Part shown: positions 29,056-39,934 of the stretch, in pieces
Layout of the letters: each line of letters starts with the position of its first letter
Numbering within the stretch: position 1 is the first letter of the stretch
Assembly: GCA_000310025.1 (NCBI GenBank)
Contig: FN648756.1
Span: 1-47,824, forward strand
Origin: Ectocarpus siliculosus
Taxonomy: Eukaryota; Sar; Phaeophyceae; Ectocarpales; Ectocarpaceae
Length of the DNA: 47,824 bases
Direction: 5' to 3'
Program-made: the position numbers and the translations under genes
The notes under the pieces: model-generated
The model's input: only the letters and a program-made list of their open reading frames with translations
Databases searched by the model: none
Told to the model about the DNA's origin: nothing

Positions 29056-31261
29056 AGCCTGTGAGCAAAATTATTTACGACTCCTCCGCCTCGTCTCTTT
29101 GAACGGTACCTGCTGATTACTGCTGCTGGCAAACAACGCATTCACTTATCTGCGCACACCTGTGGTACGCTCTAGGATCCACGAATAGCTGCTGTTGTTA
29201 TGTTTCAGTTGGAATGAATGTTGGAATTAGTTGTTGAGACAACCCGTCGTGTCGTGCGTGTGCCCTGTGCTTGTACTGTATAGCTCTCTCTCATGGTGTG
29301 AGAAAGGGAATATGCACGCGAAGTACTGAGCGTGCCTGAATATAACGTGGCGGTGCTCCACGCAAAACTGCAATAGGCAACCGAACCCAAACCCCCATGC
29401 CCACCTTCCGAACAGAAAAAACATGGGGGAGGGGGCAAGCAAGTGCTCGACCGTTCAAGTTGAATGTACGACCGGTATATAATATTGTACGGCACGACGG
29501 AACAATCGACCACCTGCTGTCTCTCTTTTTTATTTTTCTGCCTCTTGCAGGTGCATTGTGCAGGTGCGGTGTGCAGGTGTAATCTTTCGGCCCACCGGAT
29601 ACATACGTACGTATGCTGCTGCTGCAGCCCCCGCCCCTCACACACACAACAACCAACCGGGAGGCACCAGATTCTCAACAGCAAGGGGCAGCGGCGCGGC
29701 AGAGGTCGAGAGTATTGTGGAGGCCAGACTCTGGCTCGAGCTCGCCGGTGCCCAGCAGCCCGGCGCCGTTGTTGCAATCGGTGTCGGGTGCAGCGGGATC
29801 TTCACGCTGCCGCTCTTTTTGGGGTCGAGCTCTACTGCTGTTGTAGCTCTGCACATCAAGGGTGCAGAGCTAGGTCGTCGGATCGTCAGAGGAGGTGTGT
29901 GAAGCAAGGAGGGCTAAGGGGTAGCGGAGGGTAAGATTCCTTGCGTGTTTGCGTGGGGCGCCCACCGATGCCGGGCGCGGTTTCGCGTTGTTGCTACAGC
30001 CTGCGCTCACACCAGGTTCATAAATCATGAAATGAAAAATGGTGTGGTGCCACAGGGTGCCATCGAAAATCCGTGGCTGGAATCCTGCGACAGCTGTAGC
30101 TGCTGCTGCAAGCCGGCCTGACAGATGAAGGATATAGAGGCAAGAGAGGCCACGGGAGTTAGCTCTCCTGCTGCGATCTTCCAGTGATGAGCGCTAGTCT
30201 AAGTCAAACGATATCCGGCCGGCCGCAGATTACAACGCCCACGCTCTTTCTCTACATTTATTTGTCCCTCCGATCGATGCGGCGTTCCGTGCGGCAACAG
30301 AAAAAGGTTGTGGTCATCTCTCGTAATCTTTTTTAGTGTGCTGAGGAGATCTGGCTCTCGCGAACAACCCAGTCCCGGTAGTACTTGATTTGTCTCATGG
30401 TGATGGATTCTAGGCCTTGTACCTATCGCAAGTGTGTGCCCACGAAGGGGAGAGGGGTTCCTCTTCTTCCGCCACACGTGTCGCGGTTGTCTGTCTTGTT
30501 GTGTCTGGCCACCATTGATATTTTCATCGCACCAGCGAAAAGTGGAAAGACTTCTTCAGTCGTGCGCGGGAATTCACACACAATATTGCTGGAAAAAGAG
30601 TGCATTCATCCGACAGACATGTCACCACCGGGCGAAAGGGGGAGCACGCCGCTCTATGCATTCTCCGTATCTAATCGTATCTCTTAGGTAGCAACCCTGT
30701 CCCGCGTTCATAACATGGGGGCCAAGCTTTACCTGGGACAGCAGGCGGATGTATATCTTCGATCGGTGCGGTGAGGTATTTAAACAGCAGCAGCAGTGGC
30801 AGGCGGCTACAAAGTATGCAATGATTGACCTGATCTACCGCTTCAGCGGTACCAAGTAATCTACATATATTCTGGAGCGATATGTAATCTAGAGAGGCAC
30901 AGCAGACATAGCAGCGGACCAAAAGGCTTGGACAGGGGGCCAAGGCCTTCATGCATGTCTTATCGACCTGGTGCTTGCCATCATACAGTCGACGGTTCCT
31001 GCAAGTCTCTATGTAGGTGCCTGACTGTTACAGTGCCGGCATCCGTCGCGTGCAACTACCTTCACAAATAAATGAATGTGATGCGATCCTCCCGTCCGTG
31101 AAAAAAAATGATCTCGGCGAGGTGATGTGATGCCGAAACAATAAAGAGGGTGTCTGTAGTATTATACCTTCCTCGCTCTCTGAAACTAACTGCTGCTGCT
31201 GTGTGCGCGCTATACACACGTACAGGAGCTATTTGTGCACCTCAAGACGGACACAGTCGTC
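29056..31261. other. Region right of the YR element, no supported gene
   Basis: Several overlapping open frames near 29.4-29.9 kb (both strands) look GC-driven. One plus frame, 29635-29846, follows a GCTGCTGCAG acceptor-like site and encodes a Ser/Pro-rich stretch, but nothing links it to other exons. I see no motif elsewhere. Confidence 0.4.
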
Positions 31262-31390
31262 ATGGCATCCTCCTCTTCCCCCGACACCACCCACGGCGGC
31301 GGAGGGGCTGTTTCTGGTGGTGCACCGCCTTCTTCACGGCCATTCATGGAGGCGGAACTAAGGCAGGGGCTTTATCTATTTTATTTTTGA
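31262..31390 (+). CDS. Short Ser/Gly-rich ORF (42 residues), possible small protein or first exon
   Basis: ATG in a good context (GTCATGG) followed by a Ser/Gly/Pro-rich stretch and a charged PFMEAELRQG end. It stops after an aromatic tail (YLFYF). No family is recognised and no convincing donor site is seen. It may be chance. Confidence 0.2.
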   Translation: MASSSSPDTTHGGGGAVSGGAPPSSRPFMEAELRQGLYLFYF

Positions 31391-31482
31391 ATGACCTGAT
31401 GATTAATTATTTGTTGTCTTTTTTTGTGTTCCCTTCCAATAAATTTGTTTCAGGCAAATAAAATATACGTAAAATTTTTAAA

Positions 31483-31508
31483 CTGCTGCTGCTGCTGCTG
31501 CTGCTGCT
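31483..31508. repeat. (CTG)n microsatellite
   Basis: Eight CTG triplets plus CT in AT-rich non-coding DNA. Confidence 0.95.
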
Positions 31509-31540
31509 CTGACCCTGTTGCTTTGAAGAAAATTTATTGA

Positions 31541-33060
31541 CAAAGGCGCCTCATGTGTTGCACCATGAGAAAAATGTCACCGTGTGCCATCCATCCATCC
31601 ATCCATGTGATGCACCATGAGGAATGAGGAACCATGGCGGCCCGTTGAATTATCTCCCTCAGTGCAACATGAAATATGTCATGTTTTTTTTCTATGGTGT
31701 GTGTGTCGCTGATTTGTGGGCCAAGATGTCATTATATATATATGGTACATATTTATTCGCATACGTACCCCGAAATGTTTCATGAAGTTCATCCAATCAC
31801 AGTGATGAATTCAACTTATTCCCCTATTTTCGACAAGGAGGAAGGAAAGGAAGGGTAAAAACAACAGAAAAGCTGGGACTGACTGCTGTATGGCCTCATG
31901 TTGTACCATGCCAACCGCGTCATTATTCTATGTTGTAGTAGATGGATGTATGATGGTTGTATCGTTGTGCACACCATATCATCAATAATCGACAACCAAT
32001 CAAGGGAAACAAAACAACAGAAGACGAAGTGAATACTCATGGTTGGTAAGCGATGATCTACATTGATTGAAAGGTGAACACATTTTTGAAGGTAGGTGCA
32101 AGGTGGTGCCTCATATTACACTGTATAGATAGGGCTCGATGATGCACCGCCGTGCAAATCTCGAGAGAGAGAGAGAGGTAATTCTCGATTTTTCCTCACG
32201 GCCCTCATGGGATCGAGACTACGCATGATGCATGATCATTTTCTGTTTTGTTGCCGCGGATCTCATGATGCATCATCATCATCGAGTGTGGTGCACCGTT
32301 GCCTCGTGTCGCATAGCCCCTTGTGTTATTTCTCAAAAATGTTCGTGAGGACCTTGACGCGCCATGAGACCAAGCGAGCATGCATGCATGCATATCATGT
32401 TTTCTCCTAACCCCAAGCAATATTTATTTCATGAGAGAGAGCAGTCAAAGAATTCACAATTAGTTATTCTTCAATGAATGGTGTCATCATATCGTGCACT
32501 GCGACATTTTCATGAAACACCTCAGGAGACCTCGCGGTGCATTATGAGATCTCATGGTGCACCATGCTTTTCAACTGTTGTTAATATTGTTTTTTTTCTT
32601 GTTTCTTTTTCATGTTATTATGTGATCCCATGATGCATCATGTCCATGATGCAAGACTGCTGTGAAATCCATGAGATAATCTCCAGAGTCTCAAGAGAAA
32701 TCTCATGGTGTATATCGAGAAATTCACTCCACGAACGGTATCATCTCGCGATGATGGTAGTATTCTTCTTTTCTTCTTCGGAATAGATTATTTGATGGAA
32801 GCATGGGATGATGTGGCAAGGCCTCCTGCGGCAGCGGGCGACCCCGCCCAAACTTCGTTAGGGTGTATATATTTTTGTGGCCATCGGCCGGGTCTGCATT
32901 GAATTGAGACTCACCCAAAACTTGGGGGTTGGTACCGTTTTCGGGTATGCATATGCACGCCAACTAAATATCGCCTCAAAGTCCGGCGACAAGGGATTAT
33001 CATGATGCATCATGATCCTCCATGATGAACTACAGTACTCCACTCCACTGAGAAAAATCT
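31541..33060. repeat. Cluster of ATGATGCATCAT-type palindromes and TGCACCATGAG motifs
   Basis: The 12-bp self-complementary ATGATGCATCAT, or close variants, recurs near 32266, 32629 and 33003, with GCATGATGCATGATCAT near 32224. TGCACCATGAG/CTCATGGTGCA variants recur near 31560, 31611, 32552 and 32703. No gene is visible in the interval. Confidence 0.55.
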
Positions 33061-33690
33061 CAGGGGTGTGAAAAGAGAAATCTTTCGTGTGGTGAGAAAC
33101 TCATTCTATTGTAATGGCATCTCATGACGCGATCTATACCCTCCTCGGAGTGTACAATTTTTACATTGCGTAAGTATTACATTTGGCGAGGCCTCCTGTG
33201 GTGGCCGGTGACCCTGCCCAAAATTCGATCGATTGTAATATTTTGTGTGCTCAGGTACGCGTTGAATTGAGGCTCACCCGAAACTTGCAACAACTGTTTT
33301 TCCGGGCATCCTGTACGTACGCCGATCAAATCGCATCGAAATCCGGCAACAAGGGATGGGTCTCATGATGACTAGTATTTCTCCATGATCCACTAATACT
33401 GTGAGACCCACGAGAAAAATCCCCAGGGGTCTCAGGAGAAGTCTCACATGGTGAGAGATTCACTCTATTTCTCTTTCTCGGAGTGAAATTTTCCTGTGGA
33501 AGTGTAGGATTGGGCGAAACCTTCAGCGGCGGCCGCTGATCCCGCCCAAACGTCGTCATGGTGTAAATAGTTTGTGTGACCATCCATCGGCCCATGTGTG
33601 CGTTGAACCGGGGCTCACCCAAAACTTGCGTTCATTGCTCTTACGGGCATGTACGCCGACCAAGTCGCCGCAAAAGACCGGCGACAATGG
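32690..33690. repeat. Degenerate ~330-370-bp tandem repeat, about three units
   Basis: Units start at about 32814, 33184 and 33511 with TGGCRAGGCCTCC-like sequence. Each then has a CCGCCCAAA box, a GTTGAATTGAGGCTCACCC-like box and CCGGCRACAAGG. A partial unit precedes 32814. Divergence is high, so the array is old. Confidence 0.7.
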
Positions 33691-35521
33691 TGCCTCGAAA
33701 GCGACCGACTGCATACAGCCGCATTCCGCATACTCTTACTCTTCCCCGCCTTGAGCGAGTAGTAGCCCCGATGTAGCGCTTCGCTATGGTGTTCGTCTTT
33801 CAGCTTCCGATGCGCATGGTCTTATCCATCCCCCGTTTCCGCGAGCAACGACGGAAACATAATATGTGCCCTCAAATCCATCCTTCTGCTGTTCTTCTTT
33901 TTGTGCTCACGCTCTTGTGCGTGGTGGCGTTTGTTTCTGTCGATCTCGAAAACTCTTCTACACGCCAGTGACTTGTCGAAGCCTGCACGGTCTTGCGTTG
34001 TTTCTCACACGGTGGTAAACGGAGCAATCACACGTATGCATGCGTATTTTATACAACGTTTTCTCTTACGCAATGTATAACATCAGCCCATTTAATTGTG
34101 GAATCCTTCAGAAAACGAGATACTTCGTAGAAGTAGAAACTGTAGCTGGTTCACGGAAAGCGTTCCAGCAAATGGTCATCAGCAAGTTCACATGCAGATT
34201 TATTTTTTGACCCGCTTACAGCAGCGTATTATTGGCTCCGGGAAGTGTTAGTCTATCTTTTCATCGCGGGACTTTCGAAGAATCCACCATTCCGTGTTTA
34301 TTCTTGATCCACTAGATAAAACCGAACGAGAAAGAAACACGAAACGGCCGGTTCTTCGATTCTTGAAAAGTTACAGATTCATATTGTCCGGGCGATAGTT
34401 GAGGGTTTGAGAAAATGAAATTGACATGAGCCCTTGCGGGACTCTCGAACAGTGGACCCATCGCGAAAAAAGCAACCCACTTTAGCCCATTCTTACCTTT
34501 TCGTTATTTGTACTTCTAGCACTTTTGCACATACCGTAGATGTAAACAACAACCGCTGCACGTGTTCATGACATTCAAGTGAGAGAATAGACTCACACTC
34601 GGAAAAAAACTCAACTGCTATCTCGAAATAGGTTTGTAGGATGAATAGATCGAGCCCAGTTCTCGTGCCTATGTCGGCCAGATCACTTGCGTCTTGTAAC
34701 TCACTGTCACCAGGCTCGGTGAGCTTGCACACGGGGCAAGTGTGTACAGCGTGGGGTGCACTCGGCGTCTGAAACCTTTCTGATCAGGCGTTTCTTGACG
34801 TCCTCGAGCGTGATCTTTGATGTATGTCCCACCTGTCGACTCGGCGGCCGCCAACATAGTCGAAGGCATGGCTGCCCCCTTGTGTGCGCCATGCACGTTG
34901 CCTGAAGCCACCCTGTACCGTTGTTGGAAGCATCGTCGCGTCGTCAATACCTCTCGTGCCGGCCGGCGGTGTTCCATGACCATGACCGTGCGTGTGGTGC
35001 TGGTTTGTGGGTGCTCCCGTTTGAAATTACCCGTCCCGCTTGATATTCCTGTTCGTTGATGCTATGGTGGTGTGGTTCATGATCTTCTCCGAATCAGCGT
35101 ATCTACACCGCAGACGATCCTTCAGTCTACCCGTCCACAGTACACCTCTTGGTCCATTCTGTTGTCGACGCGCTACGTGCAGCGCTGGCGGTGAGTGATG
35201 CGCCGATTCCGATAGTATCGTCGTTTGGGGGTTCTGGCTTAGCCTGCTCCCTCCTTCACGCGTGAATGGCGTGATGTCCGCCGGCGACATTCATTCCGGC
35301 AACGTCATCAGCCCGGGTCGGAGAGGCGTGCGGCGTACGTACCCGACGCCCCAGCCGATCTTCCTTGCGAGCGAACGTCAATGCCGATGGTCGCTGTATC
35401 AGGATGACGTCATTACCTGCCCGGTTCCGCACAAAACACTGGCCACAATCGGCATCGCCCCAAGGGCTGGACTCCTCTACCGACGAATCTATCCACGTAG
35501 AAGCGGAAACGTCGGTCACCC
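33691..35521. other. Gene-poor stretch left of the right-hand array
   Basis: Apart from the tentative exon at 34493-34768, no gene is supported. From about 35360 the sequence shows patches resembling S (GCGAGCGAACGTCAA, GGTCGCT) and the end of a U unit (TCCACGTAGAAGCGGAAA at 35490-35507). This looks like a decayed S-type spacer before U unit 4. Confidence 0.45.
34493..34768 (-). CDS. Possible exon with CPVC motif, unknown protein
   Basis: An open frame on minus starting directly after a GGTTTCAG acceptor-like site and ending at a stop at 34493. It encodes HTCPVCKLTEPGD, then an acidic and hydrophobic stretch with LDLFILQTYFEIAVEFF. The composition looks protein-like, but upstream exons are not established and no domain is recognised. 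Confidence 0.2.
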   Translation of the reverse strand, partial: TPSAPHAVHTCPVCKLTEPGDSELQDASDLADIGTRTGLDLFILQTYFEIAVEFFSECESILSLECHEHVQRLLFTSTVCAKVLEVQITKR

Positions 35522-36523
35522 GTAACCACTGGTCACAACCTCCATCCATTTCTTGACGAACGATACATCCGCCTTGCTGTGAAGAACGCTATGGAGCAAG
35601 AGGGACCACCGAAATGATTTGACGGCCAACCACTGACTCCACGTTTTTATTCGAGCTTGGTAGGTGGTGTCGCGACAACAAATCATGATCCCTCTCCCTT
35701 TTCGAGTGGTACGCACTAGGACATGTTTCGCACTGACCAATCATGTCAACCTGAACACGTCGACACGTTGGCCATACATCTCGAGTTGGCCAACGAAGTC
35801 GTTTGGTTGCACGTGACGGTCAGCGGAGTATTCACGCGTGCGTTCGCTCGAAATCTCCCATGAGCTTGCACTCATATGTTGGCTGCGCCATCAGTTCCCT
35901 CAAATGAGTCAAGTTCGACCCACGGGTCACGTTCCCAATGACAGTCGAGACGCGTCCCAGCGAAAGCTGCACTCGATCCAATATGTATACCAGAGTGAGG
36001 AGCGCCCCCAAACACGCCGAAGGCTACAATGCTGGCGGTATTCGCTGCGGGCGTTGCTCCGTAGCTTGACTACTGTAGTCTCGCCGAATTCATCCACGTA
36101 GAGGCGGAAGGTTTGGCGATTGTCCGTATAGACCGTTCTACTGATATAGGGTTTCTTTCAATATGAGCCGACACGAGGCGTCCCAGCAAACGATGAAAAC
36201 GATACAATGGTTTTGCTCTGGGAGACAAACGAAACTCAACGTTTACAGATATATTCCCAATTGCATTTAGTTTCGATTTTCCTAAAGCCCCAGGGAAGAC
36301 AGCGAGAGCACAACTCCCGCAGACACCTTTCAGCGCCCTTTCTATCATGCCTCTGCCTCTCTCCCAATAAATACTGTCTCCCTCTCTTCCCCTCCATACA
36401 GCAACCGAGAATGCTGTTTCTTCCCGTGAAGGGAATATTTCTTACTGCACGTACATCAATAGTGTCAGGTGCCCAAGTCCCCAAATAGTACCTGCCACTC
36501 TTTCTCATTACCTACAAGGACGG
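35522..36523. repeat. U satellite unit 4 (starts ~200 bp into the unit)
   Basis: The outermost unit of the right array. It begins at the same internal position as units 3 and 9. Its TATA block is mutated to GTTTTTATTCGAG, unlike all other units. Confidence 0.85.
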
Positions 36524-37717
36524 TACCGGATACATGAGTCACTCCTCTCCTTTTCGCCGCCTTCGAAAGGAAAGGCGTGGGTGGGTGACAATGTATTCTC
36601 TACTTGTTATCAGCTTCTGAGGCTCGCAAAGTCACTAGGGTCCTTCCATGTGTCCACCTTGCTCGTTGTTTGTGCGCTACTTTCTCTCTCTGGCACGCCA
36701 AGACTCTGTGAACACAACGAAACGTCACCACTGATCACAACCTCCATCCAATTCTTGACGAACAAATACATCCGCCTTGCTGTGAAGAACGCTATGGAGC
36801 AAGAGGGACCACCGAAATGATTTGACGGCCAACCACTGACTCCACGTTTTTATAAGACCTTGGTAGGTGGTGTCGCGACAACAAATCATGATCCCTCTCC
36901 CTTTTCGAGTGGAACGCACTAGGACATGTTTCGCACTGACCAATCATGTCAACCTGAACACGTCGACACGTTGGCCATACATCTCGAGTTGGCCAACGAG
37001 GTCGTTTGGTTGCACGTGACGGTCAGCGGAGTATTCACGCGTGCGTTCGCTCGAAATCTCCCATGAGCTTGCACTCATATGTTGGCTGCGCCATCAGTTC
37101 CCTCCAAAAATGAGTCAAGTTCGACCCACGGGTCACGTTCCCAATGACAGTCGAGACGCATCCCAGCAAAAGCTGCAATCGATCCAATATGTATACAAGA
37201 GTGAGGAGTGCCCCCAAACACTCCAAAGGCTACAATACTGGCGGTATTCGCTGCGGGCGTTGCTCCGTAGCTTGACTAGTCTATCGCCGACTTCATCCAC
37301 GTAGAAGCGGAAGGTTTGGCGATTGTCCGTATAGACAGTTCTACTGGAATAGGGTTTCTTTCAATATGAGCCGACACGAGGCGTCCCAGCAAACGATGAA
37401 AACGATACAATGGTTTTGCTCTGGGAGACAAACGAAAGTCAACGTTTACAGTTATCTTTCCAATTGCATTTTGTTTAGTTTTCCTAAAGCCAGCGCGAAG
37501 ACAGCGAGAGGCACAACTCCCGCAGAGGCCCTTTCTATCATTCCTCTGCCTCTCTCCCAATAAATACTGTCTCCCTCTCTTCCCCTCCATACAGGAACCA
37601 ATAATGCTATTTCCTCCCGTGCAGGGAATATTTCTTGCTGCACGTACATCAATAGTGTCAGGTGCCCAAGTCCCCAAATAGTACCTGCCACTCCTTCTCA
37701 TTACCTACAAGGACGGT
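36524..37717. repeat. U satellite unit 5 (1194 bp)
   Basis: Full unit, head to tail with units 4 and 6. It carries a small insertion at its start (ACCGGATACATGAGTCACTC). TATAAG block at 36847-36856. Confidence 0.87.
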
Positions 37718-38907
37718 ACCTGATATCGTCTCCTTTTCGCCGCCTTCGAAAGGAAAGGCGTGGGTGGGTGACGATGTATTCTCTACTTGTTATCAGCTTC
37801 TGAGGCTCGCAAAGTCACTAGGGTCCTTCCATGTGTCCACCTTGCTCGTTGTTGATGCGCTACTTTCTCTCTCTGGCATGCGAAGACTCTGTGAACACAA
37901 CGAAACGTAACCACTGATCAGAACCTCCATCCATTTCTTGACGAACGAATACTTCCGCCTTGCTGTGAAGAACGCTATGGAGCAAGAGGGACCACCGAAA
38001 TGATTTGACGGCCAACCACTGACTCCACGTTTTTATAAGACCTTGGTAGGTGGTGTCGCGACAACAAATCATGATCCCTCTCCCTTTTCGAGTGGTACGC
38101 ACTAGGACATGTTTCGCACTGACCAATCATGTCAACCTGAACACGTCGACACGTTGGAGATTCATCTCGAGTTGGCCAACGAAGTCGTTTGGTTGCACGT
38201 GACGGTCAGCGGAGTGTTCACGCGTGCGTTTGCTCGAAATCTCACATGAGCTTGCACTCATATGTTGGCTGCGCCATCAGTTCCCTCCAAAAATGAGCCA
38301 AGTTCGACCCACGGGTCATGTTCCCAATGACAGTCGAGACGCATCCCAGCAAAAGCTGCAATCGATCCAATATGTATACCAGAGTGAGGAGTGCCCCCAA
38401 ACACGCCGAAGGCTACAATGCTGGCGGTATTCGCTGCGGGCGTTGCTCCGAAGCTTGACTAGTCTATCGCCGACTTCATCCACGTAGAAGCGGAAGGTTT
38501 GGCGATTGTCCGTATAGACCGTTCTACTGGAATAGGGTTTCTTTCAATATCAGCCGACACGAGGCGTCCCAGCAAACGATGAAAACGATACAATGGTTTT
38601 GCTCTGGGAGACAAACGAAAGTCAACGTTTACAGTTATCTTTCCAATTGCATTTTGTTTAGTTTTCCTAAAGCCAGCGCGAAGACAGCGAGAGCACAACT
38701 CCCGCAGACACCTTTCAGCGCCCTTTCTATCATGCCTCTGCCTCTCTCCCAATAAATACTGTCTCCCTCTCTTCCCCTCCATACAGCAACCGAGAATGCT
38801 GTTTCCTCCCGTGAAAGGAATATTTCTTGCTGCACGTACATCAATAGTGTCAGGTGCCCAAGTCCCCAAATAGTACCTGCCATTCTTTCTTATTACCTAC
38901 AAGGACG
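37718..38907. repeat. U satellite unit 6, interrupted by the LINE
   Basis: Nearly full unit. It ends at CTACAAGGAC followed by GGT, where the LINE tail begins. In uninterrupted junctions this sequence continues into ACCGGATATC, which is found instead at 43304. Confidence 0.87.
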
Positions 38908-38926
38908 GTTGTTGTTGTTGTTGTTG
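38908..38926 (-). repeat. LINE 3' microsatellite tail, (AAC)6 on the element strand
   Basis: Six GTT triplets on plus at the junction of the LINE 3' UTR with U unit 6. Short microsatellite tails in place of poly(A) are typical of RTE-type elements. Confidence 0.8.
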
Positions 38927-39542
38927 TCTTCACATTAAAAACCGTTCCGATCTCTCTCTACCCAGTACCTTCGTATGTCCGTACTGATCCAACACTCGAC
39001 GCGGTCGATTCCCGTGGTCACAGGTTTAACTTACCCTAAAACGGTACACTGAAATAAACTGGCCCCGAGGGGTCCGCAAGTCAATAGAAATCAACGACAG
39101 GTATTCTGGAATCCTCCACTCCCTCTTCGCGCTATGCGAGGTATCACTGAGACTAGCAGTCACTATCTATCATGGGCCGGAGAGAAAGAGGTACACCCCC
39201 TTGGTTCAATCTAGGTACTTCACAACGCAAGCAGAGACAAGGACATCTGGCACAGAAAAAGAGAGAAAAAAGAGAAAAAAGAGAAAAATGGAAACCGTAA
39301 GGAGAAGAGAAAATAGAAATAAATGAAAACAAAATGAAAAAGGGCGAGGACAAAGAGGGACCAGGCTGAAAATAACAAGAAGTATGAGGCAGAGCAAGGC
39401 ACACGGTGGAGAGACCACTAACGAACAAGCAAACACGCAAACATGGCCACCAACCAGCGATACATTGTAATGGTACGAAATCACTACTGGGGGGTTGGTG
39501 CAATGGTGCAGCGTTGGGGCGGGGGAATTGGCTAAAAGAAAT

Positions 39543-39934
39543 TCAATCCGGCACGTGTCGTGCCACTCGGTCCGTCTCTTCTCGTTTGCTTTCTTCCCTC
39601 GCCGTCTCGTCCGTCTCCTGCCCCCCTCCCGCCCCATTGGTTGTTGGCTTGTGGTTTCGTTTGAGCGCTCGTTGTCGGCGGGCCTCTTCTTCCTTCTCGT
39701 GCCAGGAGGTCATGAACCTCTCAGCTCCCTGCAGCACCGCCGCATGCCAGGGTACTCCCCCCTCCACCTTCGCGGCTTCCGTCCATCTTAACGTCGGTGC
39801 CCTGTCTTTCGGTACGGGAATTCCGACACAACATGGGTCGGTTTTCGTAGATCCGTGGTCGGCCCCGAATGCCTTCAGGTCGTCGAGCACACACTTCGGC
39901 CAGTTCTGTTCCTGTCCCCCCCTACGTGGCTTCT
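39543..39934 (-). pseudogene. LINE RT C-terminal segment in shifted frame
   Basis: Continues the RT after the G7 run: [13 protein letters not shown], a Trp-containing DRAPTLRWTEAAK segment, then a basic/acidic KEEEARRQRALKR coiled end and a stop at 39543. The similarity to the C-terminal pattern of RTE/CFDP2-like RTs (GELA followed by a Trp-Asp-Leu segment) supports it being the native end of the protein. Confidence 0.7.

Noticed and set aside
29464-29934. Several overlapping plus frames near 29.5-29.9 kb
   Set aside because: Three phases are open at once in GC-rich low-complexity DNA, and none links convincingly to other exons.
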